Positions 48,486 through 56,741 of a stretch of DNA of 64,000 nucleotides are shown here, piece after piece. The first letter of the stretch is position 1; each line of letters opens with the position of its first letter. The stretch is from the NCBI RefSeq assembly GCF_963970025.1, contig NZ_OZ018776.1, forward strand, positions 186,001 to 250,000. The letters are read 5' to 3'. Below the pieces are notes generated by a model, which worked only from the letters and a program-made list of their open reading frames with translations, searched no databases and had not been told where the DNA came from. The position numbers and the translations under genes are program-made. The stretch comes from Rickettsia helvetica (lineage in GTDB: Bacteria > Pseudomonadota > Alphaproteobacteria > Rickettsiales > Rickettsiaceae).

Positions 48486-48731
48486 ATGAGTACAACGGAC
48501 AAGATCGAACAGAAAGTTATTGAAATGGTTGCTGAAAAGCTAAATAAAGATAAATCGATAATAACTACGGATTCAAGATTTATAGAAGATTTGAAAGCTG
48601 ATAGCCTTGATACCGTAGAGTTAATGATGGCAATAGAAGTTGAATACGGTATTGATATCCCTGATGATGAAGCCACTAAAATTAAAACCGTATCCGATGT
48701 TATAAAATATATCAAAGAACGCCAATCTTAA
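48486..48731 (+). CDS. acpP: Acyl carrier protein
   Basis: ACP carries growing acyl chains on 4'-phosphopantetheine. The motif KADSLDTVELMMAIEVEYGI holds the attachment serine S40, and IPDDEATKIKTVSDVIKYI is the typical end. The start at 48486 (MSTTDKIEQK, 81 residues) follows GGAG at 48474-48477; an upstream in-frame ATG at 48471 is less likely. fabF begins 35 bases downstream. Confidence 0.97.
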   Translation: MSTTDKIEQKVIEMVAEKLNKDKSIITTDSRFIEDLKADSLDTVELMMAIEVEYGIDIPDDEATKIKTVSDVIKYIKERQS

Positions 48732-48766
48732 TCTGCATAAATTAAATCCCTAATAGATAATTAAAA

Positions 48767-50053
48767 ATGTCGAATCAAAGAGTAAATAAAAGAGTAGTTA
48801 TTACCGGACTTGGACTTGTTACTCCTGTTGGGCTTAATGTTAGCTCATCTTGGAAAAATATTGTAAATGGAGTAAGTGGTATAAAAACTATTACGGAATT
48901 TGACACTTCTAAACTTGCGTGTAAAATTGCTGGACTTATAGATAACTCTGAGAAAGATGGATTTAAACTTGAAAATTTCACACAAGCAGATGACGTTAAT
49001 AGACTAAGTAAAATGGATAAATTTATCCATTACGGAGTAGCAGCTGCAACCGAAGCAGTTGAAGATAGCAGCTGGTTACCTGAAGATGAAGAATCTCGTG
49101 ATAGAACTGGCTTGATATTAGGTTCAGGAATCGGCGGGCTTAAAATGATCGAAGATACCTCTATCAAACTTTATCAAGAAAATAACGGCAAAGTTAGTCC
49201 TTTCTTTATTCCAGCCTCATTAATTAACCTTTTATCCGGTCTTGTTTCTATAAAATACGGTTTTAGCGGTCCGAACCAAGCGGCAGTAACAGCTTGCTCT
49301 ACAGGGGCACATGCTATAGGCGATGCTATGCGTATGATAAAGCACAACTATGCAGACGTTATGGTCGCAGGCGGTGCAGAAGCTCCAGTTACACCTGTTG
49401 GAGTTGCAGGTTTCGTTGCTGCTAGAGCATTATGTACTAAATATAACGATAATCCTGAAAAAGCCTCAAGACCTTGGGATAAAGACCGCAGCGGCTTTGT
49501 TATGGGTGAAGGAGCAGGCGTTGTAGTCTTAGAAGAATATGAGCATGCCGTAAATCGAGGGGCTAAAATTTACGGTGAAGTTATAGGATACGGCACTACA
49601 GGTGACGCATATCATATGACAGCCCCACATCCTGAAGGTAGAGGGGCTTATAGAGCGATGAGAGATGCAATGCTAGATGCAGCTATCACTCCCGATATGA
49701 TTGATTATATTAATGCACACGGTACTTCTACTACACTTGGTGATGGAATAGAATTAGCAGCCGTACAAAAATTATTTTTAGAAGCAAATCCCAAAGTTCT
49801 AATGTCTTCTACTAAATCATCAATAGGACATTTGCTTGGTGCGGCAGGAAGCGTTGAGTTTATCTTTTCAGCTCTTGCAATTAGAGATCAGATTGCACCG
49901 CCAACCTTAAACTTAGATAACCCTATGGATGAGGTTAAGATAGATTTAGTTGCACTTAAAGCTAAGAAAACTAAGATAGATTACGTGCTTTCCAACTCGT
50001 TCGGATTCGGCGGTACTAATGCTAGTTTAGTGATTAAGAGTATACTCATTTAA
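48767..50053 (+). CDS. fabF: 3-oxoacyl-[ACP] synthase II
   Basis: FabF elongates acyl-ACP by condensation with malonyl-ACP. The Cys-His-His triad is visible in AAVTACSTGAHAIG, YINAHGTSTTLGDG and SSTKSSIGHLLGAAGSVEFI. At 428 residues it is slightly long because of an insertion near residue 55-75. The last residues (SILI) and the stop TAA lie inside a type-B repeat, which has replaced the native end after NASLVIK. It is probably co-transcribed with acpP. Confidence 0.96.
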   Translation: MSNQRVNKRVVITGLGLVTPVGLNVSSSWKNIVNGVSGIKTITEFDTSKLACKIAGLIDNSEKDGFKLENFTQADDVNRLSKMDKFIHYGVAAATEAVEDSSWLPEDEESRDRTGLILGSGIGGLKMIEDTSIKLYQENNGKVSPFFIPASLINLLSGLVSIKYGFSGPNQAAVTACSTGAHAIGDAMRMIKHNYADVMVAGGAEAPVTPVGVAGFVAARALCTKYNDNPEKASRPWDKDRSGFVMGEGAGVVVLEEYEHAVNRGAKIYGEVIGYGTTGDAYHMTAPHPEGRGAYRAMRDAMLDAAITPDMIDYINAHGTSTTLGDGIELAAVQKLFLEANPKVLMSSTKSSIGHLLGAAGSVEFIFSALAIRDQIAPPTLNLDNPMDEVKIDLVALKAKKTKIDYVLSNSFGFGGTNASLVIKSILI

Positions 50054-50172
50054 TTTGAAAATTGGCTACGTCGTCCTATTAAGTACTGTGGTGCTCACGT
50101 ATTAAGTTATACGCTCCGCTCCTCGTCTTATGGACTCCTTACTCTTTTTCAAATTAAATTTCGTCTACCGAC
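50039..50172. repeat. Type-B palindromic repeat overlapping the fabF stop
   Basis: In reverse orientation: GAGTATACTCATTTAATTTG starts it and CAAATTAAATTTCGTCTAC ends it. Both arms carry the TTTAATTTG subtype. It provides the last four codons and stop of fabF. Confidence 0.85.
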
Positions 50173-50177
50173 CTTTA

Positions 50178-50495
50178 ACTAAGGTCATTCCCACGTAGGC
50201 AGGAATCCAGTAAAACATATAAAAACAAGTTTTTATATGTTTATTCTATCAAATATGTAATTTTGTATCAATATTAAGGTTATCTTTTCTGGATTCCCGC
50301 TTCCACGGTAAGGTATTGTTGCGTGGATCGATTTTCCGTTGTCAATCCCCCACGACTTGATCGTGGGATCCAGCTTAAAATACTAATAATATTAGTATTT
50401 TAAATTGTTTTTATGGACCCCGTGGTCAAGCCACGGGGTGACACAATGGATTTTACCGGCCCACGCAACAATGCCACGCGGGAATGACATAAAAA
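50178..50495. repeat. Composite of two type-A palindromic repeats
   Basis: First unit: GTCATTCCCACGTAGGCAGG to CTGGATTCCCGCTTCCACGG with loop TATAAAAACAAGTTTTTATA. The second unit is nested before its end: TTGTTGCGTGGATCGATTTT, CCACGACTTGATCGTGGGAT, AATACTAATAATATTAGTAT, CCCCGTGGTCAAGCCACGGG, CCCACGCAACAATGCCACGC. The second appears to have inserted into the right arm of the first. Confidence 0.75.
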
Positions 50496-50512
50496 CTAGT
50501 CAATAGTAAACT

Positions 50513-52294
50513 ATGATCCCTATTTATTACATTAAAGACGGTAACTTAAGCTTTGCGGATAAAGTAATTTTATCTGATTTAGAGCTTTATTTGTACAAAG
50601 GCGATAAGATTTGTCTTATAGGACGTAACGGCTGCGGGAAATCAAGCTTAATGAAAGTAATATCAGGTGATTATGAGCTAGATAACGGTGAGTTATTTCA
50701 AGATCCTTTAGTTACAACCGGTTATTTAAGACAAGATATTTCTATAAAAACTAATCTAACTGTTTATGATTTTGTCTTACAACAAACAGATAGTACAAAA
50801 GAAATAGATAAATACCAAATCGATATAATTCTAGAAAAATTACAAATCAACGGAGCAGATAACTTATCAATCTATTCAGGCGGTCAACTGAGAAGAGCAA
50901 GCCTTGCTAAAGCTTTAATATTAGAGCCGGAAATATTACTACTTGATGAACCGACTAACCATCTAGATATTGAAACAATCGAATGGTTAGAAGAGTTTGT
51001 TAAATCTTATAATGGTGCTATTATTTGCGTTAGTCATGATAGGACATTCCTCTCAAACGTCACTAATAAAATTTGGTGGCTTGATCGAGGGATTTTACGT
51101 AAATCCGATAAAGGATTTAAATTTTTTGATGAATGGCAAACAATTATCATAGAACAAGAAGAAGCCGCTCTTCGGAAATTAAATAAAAAACTATTACAAG
51201 AAAATGAATGGTTAAATGCCGGTGTTACTGCTAGACGTAAGCGGAATCAAAAGAGACTTGCGGAGTTGAAAGCTTTAAGAGCAATAACACAAGAACAGAC
51301 TGAAAAACTAGCTAGTTCAAAACAAAGAGTTAGGGCAGAGCTTGCTGAAAATATAACTAAAAGTAAATCCATTATTGAAGCAGATAATATTACTTTTAGT
51401 TATAAAAATACTAAAATTATTGATAATTTTAGCTTTCGTGTAAAAAAAGGCGAGAAAATCGGTATAATCGGTGCAAACGGCTCAGGTAAATCTACCTTTA
51501 TCAAACTACTAACAAAACAGCTTACTCCTGAAATCGGTAAAATTATATATGGCGGTAATTTAGATATTTCATATTTTGATCAACATAGAGAAAAACTAGA
51601 GCCTAATCATACATTACAACAAACTTTATGTCCTACAGGCGGTGATCAAGTATTTTTGCCAAACGGTAAAACCATGCATGTTGCCGGTTATTTAAAACAA
51701 TTCATGTTTAATCCTAAACTACTTAATGCAAAAACCGCTATTTTATCAGGCGGCGAAGCTAATAGATTATTACTTGCAAAAATTCTAATTAACCCTGGAA
51801 ATCTGTTAATTTTAGATGAACCAACTAATGACCTAGATATGGATAGTCTGGAAATTTTACTAGATATACTTGCAGATTATTCAGGCACTTTAATAGTCGT
51901 GAGCCATGATCGTGACTTCTTAGATAGGTTAGTTACTAGAACTTTAGTTTTCGCTCAAGGTAAAATTCATGACCTGACAGGAGGTTATGAAGATTATAAG
52001 CAGTATTTTATTACCTCTCCTATAGCCAAAAAAGCTTCAAAACCACTACCATTAACTTCTCAAAAAGAACCTCTAAATAAAAAGCTATCTTATAAATATC
52101 AGCGTTTGCTTGAAACATTGCCAAATGATATTGAGAAGCTAGAAATATCAATCCAAAATCTAGAACAAGCACTAGAAGATGTTAATCTATATCTAGATAA
52201 TCCTAAAAAATACACTCAGATCACAAATCAATTAACTCATGATAAAAAGAAGCTAGATGAGCTATTAAATCAATGGCTAGAAATACAAAATTAA
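50513..52294 (+). CDS. ABC-F family ATPase (Uup-like)
   Basis: A 593-residue soluble protein with two ABC domains in one chain. First: GRNGCGKSSLMKVI, SGGQLRRASLAKAL, LLLDEPTNHLDIETIEWLEE. Second: GANGSGKSTFIKLL, SGGEANRLLLAKILI, LILDEPTNDLDMDSLE. A charged linker joins them, and a C-terminal coiled coil (KYQRLLETLPNDIEKLEISI) follows, as in Uup. ABC-F proteins act on ribosomes; Uup also affects transposon excision in E. coli. No membrane domain is present. Confidence 0.92.
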   Translation: MIPIYYIKDGNLSFADKVILSDLELYLYKGDKICLIGRNGCGKSSLMKVISGDYELDNGELFQDPLVTTGYLRQDISIKTNLTVYDFVLQQTDSTKEIDKYQIDIILEKLQINGADNLSIYSGGQLRRASLAKALILEPEILLLDEPTNHLDIETIEWLEEFVKSYNGAIICVSHDRTFLSNVTNKIWWLDRGILRKSDKGFKFFDEWQTIIIEQEEAALRKLNKKLLQENEWLNAGVTARRKRNQKRLAELKALRAITQEQTEKLASSKQRVRAELAENITKSKSIIEADNITFSYKNTKIIDNFSFRVKKGEKIGIIGANGSGKSTFIKLLTKQLTPEIGKIIYGGNLDISYFDQHREKLEPNHTLQQTLCPTGGDQVFLPNGKTMHVAGYLKQFMFNPKLLNAKTAILSGGEANRLLLAKILINPGNLLILDEPTNDLDMDSLEILLDILADYSGTLIVVSHDRDFLDRLVTRTLVFAQGKIHDLTGGYEDYKQYFITSPIAKKASKPLPLTSQKEPLNKKLSYKYQRLLETLPNDIEKLEISIQNLEQALEDVNLYLDNPKKYTQITNQLTHDKKKLDELLNQWLEIQN

Positions 52295-52311
52295 TTTTTG
52301 TTAAAATGTTC

Positions 52312-52345
52312 TTGACTTAATTGTTAACTTTTGTTAACGTTTTAT
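52312..52345 (+). promoter_or_regulatory. Possible promoter/operator of the coiled-coil gene
   Basis: TTGACT at 52312-52317 precedes two GTTAAC palindromes (52323-52328 and 52333-52338) spaced by TTTT. The paired hexamers look like an operator over a promoter, but the -10 is unclear. Confidence 0.3.
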
Positions 52346-52382
52346 GGATGATGGAAACACACATAAAACATAAAAGGTTATT

Positions 52383-53480
52383 GTGAGTAAAATTACAAAT
52401 AAAGAATATCCACAAAAAGAAACAATAGTTGATCCTCAAGCACTTAATGATATCAAAGCTATTCTTACTCAAATTACCGCTACTAATAATCCTGCAGAGT
52501 TAAGTAGATTAGTAAGTGCAGCTCGAAATATTAAATCCGATAGTTCTTTTATTAATGCTATAGCAGAAAAAGTAGAGGCTATAGCATTAAAAAAGCAAGA
52601 ACTAGCAGAAAGCCAGCTTAATTCTGAAATTACTCAAAAAGAGCTAGAACAGTTAGAAGAACAAAGAGAACGGGAAGAAGCAATAATAAAATATAAAATG
52701 GAAGCTGCAAGGCAAATTCAAGAACTTAATGCTATCCATGATGGATTTAAGAGAAAATCAGAAGAATATAAAAAATTATCTTCTCCTATAGCAACAATGG
52801 TTAGAATAAATGAAAATGGAAAAGAGATAATCGATGAACAGGCAATTAATAAAAATATTTTAACTAAAGAAGAAATAGAAGAACGTAGACAAAAATTTGC
52901 AGAACTTAAGGAGGAACAAGAAAAAGTAAATATAATAGTTAAAAAAGCTAATGAAGAAAAAGAGATTATAGAAAAAGAGATTAATGATTTAACTGAGAAA
53001 TTAAAAGATAAAAATTTATTACCTGAACAAATTAAGGAATTAGAAGAGAATTTAAAAGTCAAGAAAGAAAATCTAGCAGTTAAAAACACTGTAGTCAAAG
53101 AAGCTAAAAAAGTTCAAAAACACATTCAAGAAGAAATAGAAAGTGTTAAGGTATTTCACCAAGAAAATCAAGAAAAAATAAATCAGCTTAGAGATGTTAT
53201 AGAAAAATCAAAAAATACTCTAGATCCTAACAAACATCAAGAATTTAAACAGAAGCATTCTTTACTCAATAACCAACAAGAAGCAATAGTCAATAATAAA
53301 AATTTAAGCAATGAAGATCAAGATGTACGTAAAAATATATGTAGTAAAATTAATACTCAACGTGAAGCTGATAAAATAAAAGATTCTTTAAATAGCCCAA
53401 TAGCTACCCCGAAGAATCACCAAGTTGAGCAAAGTAATCAAGTTCAACAAAAAAAACAAAATAACGTGTGGATAAGATAA
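52383..53480 (+). CDS. Hypothetical coiled-coil protein
   Basis: A 365-residue hydrophilic protein starting with GTG, without signal peptide or membrane segment. Residues about 60-130 and 150-290 are long heptad-rich helices (LEQLEEQREREEAIIKYKME, ERRQKFAELKEEQEKVNIIV, EIEKEIND-like repeats). The tail is Gln/Asn-rich (QVEQSNQVQQKKQNNVWIR). It is followed 30 bases later by an 81-residue gene with a good ribosome binding site. Function unknown; a secreted effector or structural protein is possible but unproven. Confidence 0.7.
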   Translation: MSKITNKEYPQKETIVDPQALNDIKAILTQITATNNPAELSRLVSAARNIKSDSSFINAIAEKVEAIALKKQELAESQLNSEITQKELEQLEEQREREEAIIKYKMEAARQIQELNAIHDGFKRKSEEYKKLSSPIATMVRINENGKEIIDEQAINKNILTKEEIEERRQKFAELKEEQEKVNIIVKKANEEKEIIEKEINDLTEKLKDKNLLPEQIKELEENLKVKKENLAVKNTVVKEAKKVQKHIQEEIESVKVFHQENQEKINQLRDVIEKSKNTLDPNKHQEFKQKHSLLNNQQEAIVNNKNLSNEDQDVRKNICSKINTQREADKIKDSLNSPIATPKNHQVEQSNQVQQKKQNNVWIR

Positions 53481-53510
53481 AATTTAACAAATAAAAATAT
53501 AGGAGCAAAT

Positions 53511-53756
53511 ATGAGTAAACAAAGTGATGATATGGATACATTAGCAGCATTACAAAGAATTAAAACTAAAGCAACAACTTTATCAAACGAGATAAAATCT
53601 CAACCTATGAACAATATGGTAAGCTCACCTAATAGTACCGGAACAACATATTTAACAGCTGATCAAACTTTTGATAAAATGCATAATGATTATGCAGCTC
53701 AGCAAATAAAACTTGCCGGCAAAGGTGCTAAAAAAGGCGTATGTGAAATAATATAA
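53511..53756 (+). CDS. Small hypothetical protein (81 residues), partner of the coiled-coil gene
   Basis: It begins MSKQSDDMDTLAALQRIKTK, continues with Ser/Thr/Asn-rich residues (MVSSPNSTGTTYLTADQTFD) and ends GKGAKKGVCEII. AGGAG lies 8 bases before the ATG. It is very probably co-transcribed with the coiled-coil gene (30-base gap). I recognise no family. The single cysteine near the C-terminus is a feature. Confidence 0.6.
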   Translation: MSKQSDDMDTLAALQRIKTKATTLSNEIKSQPMNNMVSSPNSTGTTYLTADQTFDKMHNDYAAQQIKLAGKGAKKGVCEII

Positions 53757-53775
53757 CATTCTAAGAGCTGTGACT

Positions 53776-54930
53776 CTATATAGTTGCAGCTTTTGTATCA
53801 TTTTGAATTAAGACAGAGAAACCTATTGCCTGTATTTTTTCTGACAATTTAAAGCTAATATCACCTGGGAATATTACATTAATTTGATCAAGTTTTAAAT
53901 CATCTAAAGATATGTGCATTGATTTTGTAATACTCGGTGTATTTGTATATTTAATTTCAACCCCCAAACGTTTTCCATTTTTAAAAATTAAAAGATCTGT
54001 TTCTGCTCCATTATGAGATGACCAAAAATAACATTCTTCGGGTTCTGCTTTATAATATCTAATAATTTGTTCTAAGACGAATCCTTCCCATGATGCACCT
54101 ATTTTAGGATGAGTGCTTAAAGCTTCATAATTATTTAAGCCTAATAAAGCGTGATATATTCCACTATCTCTAAAAAAGATTTTTGGGGTTTTAACTTGTC
54201 TTTTTTTAAGGTTTTCATACCAAGGCTGCAAAATACGGATCATAAAAGTTCCCTCTAAAATATCTAAATAATGCTTTGCGGTATGATATGAGATAGATAA
54301 AGAATTTCCAAGTTCTGAGGCATTAAATATATTAGCGTGATAATGGCAAAGCATTAACCAAAACCTACGTAACTGCATAGACGGAATTGTAAAACCTAAA
54401 TTTGGTATATCTCTTTCTAAAAATGTTTTAATGTAATTCTGACGCCATAAAGCACTTAACTCTTCATCATCTGCAAGATATGATAAAGGAAATCCGCCGC
54501 GTATCCATAATTGCTGAGTACCTGACACTTCAGATAAGGTAAACGGTGTCATTTCAATATAACCTATTCTACCTGCTAGTGTTTCAGAACCTTGTTTAAT
54601 TAAGTCTCTTGATGCACTGCCTAGTACTAAAAATTTAATATCAGTTGTATCAACAAGAACTCTTAAAATAGGGAATAGATTCGGTTTATACTGAATTTCA
54701 TCAATAATAACAAATCCTTTTAGATCAGACAAAGCAAGCATCGGTTCATTTAATCTTGCTAAATCTAAGGGATTTTCAAGATCAAAAATATTGATTTTAG
54801 GAATATTATAAGCTTCTGCGAATTGTTTAGAAAGGGTAGTTTTTCCGCACTGCCTTGGTCCTAACACGGCACAAACTTTATGAGTTTTAAAATGTTTTAT
54901 GATTGATGAAAGGAATTGTTTTCTAAGCAT
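53776..54930 (-). CDS. AAA ATPase with DUF4143 domain
   Basis: A 384-residue protein: N-terminal AAA domain with Walker A GPRQCGKTTLSKQF (about 24-37), Walker B GFVIIDEIQYKP and sensor VLGSASRDLIKQ, then GRIGYIEMTPFTLSEV and a winged-helix-like part. The C-terminal DUF4143 region has a PD-(D/E)XK-like pattern (GAETDLLIFKNGKRLGVEIK). Such genes are common in accessory DNA and their role is unknown. The gene is intact, converges with the 81-residue gene, and lies upstream of gmk's 3' end. Confidence 0.9.
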   Translation of the reverse strand: MLRKQFLSSIIKHFKTHKVCAVLGPRQCGKTTLSKQFAEAYNIPKINIFDLENPLDLARLNEPMLALSDLKGFVIIDEIQYKPNLFPILRVLVDTTDIKFLVLGSASRDLIKQGSETLAGRIGYIEMTPFTLSEVSGTQQLWIRGGFPLSYLADDEELSALWRQNYIKTFLERDIPNLGFTIPSMQLRRFWLMLCHYHANIFNASELGNSLSISYHTAKHYLDILEGTFMIRILQPWYENLKKRQVKTPKIFFRDSGIYHALLGLNNYEALSTHPKIGASWEGFVLEQIIRYYKAEPEECYFWSSHNGAETDLLIFKNGKRLGVEIKYTNTPSITKSMHISLDDLKLDQINVIFPGDISFKLSEKIQAIGFSVLIQNDTKAATI

Positions 54931-54997
54931 TTAAACTAGTACTGAAAATTAGAAATATAACTTCTAATTTTCAGTATAGAAAGAAAAAACGATAAAG

Positions 54998-55723
54998 TCA
55001 AAACACTTTTTCTCGTTCTGCAACTATAATCGCATGTATTTTTTTAAGTGTCCGGTCAAAGTCATCGTTAGTAATTACATAATCGTACTCATTAGCATGT
55101 GATATTTCATTTTGTGCTGACTGCATACGTAATTTTATTGCTTCCTCATTATCAGTCGCTCTATTTCTTAAGCGCTGTTCCAGTATTTCAATACTAGGAG
55201 GTAATACAAATATAGCAACAACATCAGCAGCATTTTTCTTAATACTCCTTGCTCCTTGCCAATCAATATCAAACAAAACATCCAAGCCTTGATTTAATAA
55301 CATTTCGACATATTCTTTAGGCGTACCGTAATAATTATCGTATATTTTAGCATATTCAAGGAATTTATTCTGCTTAACTAATTCTTCAAACTCTAGACCG
55401 GTCTTAAAGTAATAGTTTATGCCCTCTACTTCTCCTAAACGTGGTTTTCTTGTAGTTGTTGAAATAGATAAACGCAAATTATTATCTATTTTCAATAATG
55501 CTTTAGCTAAACTTGACTTACCTGTACCTGAAGGGGAAGATAAAATTATAATCAGTCCTTTAGAGTTCTTCGGAAATTCTACTTCTAGAGGTAATTTAGA
55601 CGTCGAACCGGTACTCGCATCCTCACGTATGTCTATATACGCTGCGGTGCTATGTTCCGTGTCTCCTTTAAATTCCTCTCTATAAGCGAATTTCTGAAGA
55701 ACTCTTTTATTTTTTGTTGTCAT
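54998..55723 (-). CDS. gmk: Guanylate kinase with an RPE1 peptide near its N-terminus
   Basis: Gmk phosphorylates GMP to GDP. The P-loop [20 protein letters not shown] (about residues 57-76), [17 protein letters not shown] and [15 protein letters not shown] are intact. Residues about 10-50 ([40 protein letters not shown]) are coded by an in-frame RPE1 element. It sits before the P-loop strand, at the surface, where an insertion can be tolerated. The length of 241 residues against about 200 in other bacteria fits the insertion. Confidence 0.95.
   Translation of the reverse strand: MTTKNKRVLQKFAYREEFKGDTEHSTAAYIDIREDASTGSTSKLPLEVEFPKNSKGLIIILSSPSGTGKSSLAKALLKIDNNLRLSISTTTRKPRLGEVEGINYYFKTGLEFEELVKQNKFLEYAKIYDNYYGTPKEYVEMLLNQGLDVLFDIDWQGARSIKKNAADVVAIFVLPPSIEILEQRLRNRATDNEEAIKLRMQSAQNEISHANEYDYVITNDDFDRTLKKIHAIIVAEREKVF
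55562..55705 (-). repeat. RPE1 element, in frame in gmk
   Basis: Outer arms AGAGTTCTTCGGAAATTC (55562-55579) and GAATTTCTGAAGAACTCT (55688-55705) are complementary at 17 of 18 positions. The core is the best-preserved RPE1 in the window. Confidence 0.92.
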
Positions 55724-55744
55724 ATTTTATGTTTTATTTCGTAG

Positions 55745-55875
55745 GTACAGCATATTTCAGAAAAATTCAGACAAGATGAATTTAAATGTGAGCCTGCGAA
55801 AGCAGTAGGTAAACTATGTGAACACAGGCGAGTCATGCAAAATTCGCTTGTATCAAGCTTTATGAATTATGCTGT
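55745..55875. repeat. Type-E palindromic element
   Basis: GTACAGCATATTTCAGAAAA and its inverse TTTATGAATTATGCTGTAC are the ends; internal blocks ACAAGATGAATTT / AAATTCGCTTGT and CCTGCGAAAGCAGTAGG continue the imperfect palindrome over the full ~130 bases. The right end supplies the last codons (VQHNS) and stop of the HTH gene. Confidence 0.75.
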
Positions 55876-56096
55876 ACTTTTCTTTTTATTACCTCATCCA
55901 TAGTACAATTAAAATATTTTGCTATTTTTAAAATAGTATCTATTTCAGGATTAAATTCACGATTAACTTCTGCTCTCATAATTCTGCTAACGGTCGTGTA
56001 AGGGATATCAGTAACTTGAGCAAGATATTTACGATCTATCTTTTCTTGTTTTAATTTTTCTTCTAAAAATTCTTTTACCTTAGTAGCAAGTGCCAT
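55860..56096 (-). CDS. Small XRE-family HTH protein
   Basis: A 78-residue protein from ATG 56096 (MALATKVKEFLEEKLKQEKI) with an HTH DRKYLAQVTDIPYTTVSRIM and a region NPEIDTILKIAKYFNCTMDE. AGAGG lies upstream of this start; a longer reading begins inside a type-B repeat and is rejected. The C-terminal VQHNS and stop come from the type-E repeat. It is probably a DNA-binding regulator; no partner toxin is seen. Confidence 0.8.
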   Translation of the reverse strand: MALATKVKEFLEEKLKQEKIDRKYLAQVTDIPYTTVSRIMRAEVNREFNPEIDTILKIAKYFNCTMDEVIKRKVQHNS

Positions 56097-56125
56097 ATTA
56101 ATAACCTCTGAATAAATAAATAGAT

Positions 56126-56255
56126 GTATACGAAGATCAACTTCAAAAAGAGCAAGGAATCCACAAGGCAAGGAACGGAGCGTATTTACTTAATACGTGA
56201 GTACTACAGCTCTTGTAGGATGACGTAGCCAATTTTTCAAGTTGAACGAGTATAC
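56126..56255. repeat. Type-B palindromic repeat
   Basis: Arms GATCAACTTCAAAAAG and ATTTTTCAAGTTGAAC. The middle AAGGAACGGAGCGTAT is conserved. The left leader TATACT...TAAATGAA of other copies is absent. It codes the C-terminus of yraN. Confidence 0.85.
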
Positions 56256-56599
56256 CATGCGTTTTTTATAATTATAGGTAATTTATAAGACCTTATAATT
56301 ACCAAATCAAACCTGATATTATAATTTCTATATTTAGAATTGCTACTTAAAAACATTTCAGCAGCCCTAGTAATTCTTCTTTGCTGATTGAAAGATACAA
56401 ATCTATCATCAATTTTAGAGCTTCTTGCTTTGACTTCAATAAAAATAATTTCTTTATTACGTAACGCAATAATATCTATTTCACCGACATAATAACGTTT
56501 TCTATGATGCAGTATTTGATAAAATTTTAATTTATAGATTATTATATAAATATATTCGGCAATAATGCCGAAATAATATCCTTTTTCACAATATACCAA
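56237..56599 (-). CDS. YraN/UPF0102 family endonuclease-like protein
   Basis: A 120-residue protein with the PD-(D/E)XK core VGEIDIIALRNKEIIFIEVK (Asp and E-x-K), preceded by GIIAEYIYIIIYKLKFYQIL, the family's N-terminal helix. Tail FDLVIIRSYKLPIIIKNAW is typical; the last residues YTRST come from the type-B repeat. UPF0102 proteins are linked to DNA uptake or processing; the function is unsettled. Confidence 0.85.
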   Translation of the reverse strand: MVYCEKGYYFGIIAEYIYIIIYKLKFYQILHHRKRYYVGEIDIIALRNKEIIFIEVKARSSKIDDRFVSFNQQRRITRAAEMFLSSNSKYRNYNIRFDLVIIRSYKLPIIIKNAWYTRST

Positions 56600-56614
56600 A
56601 TAAAATGAAGAATC

Positions 56615-56741
56615 GATATACGAAGATCAACTTCAAAAAGAGCAAGGAGTCCATAAGACGAGGAGCGTATACTAAATACGTAAACACCACAGTACTTATA
56701 GGACGACGTAGCCAATTTTTGAAGTTCTATCTGAGTATATA
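56615..56741. repeat. Type-B palindromic repeat
   Basis: Arms GATCAACTTCAAAAAG and ATTTTTGAAGTTCTATC; the second has lost part of its end. It ends one base before the mreC stop codon (56742). Confidence 0.85.
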
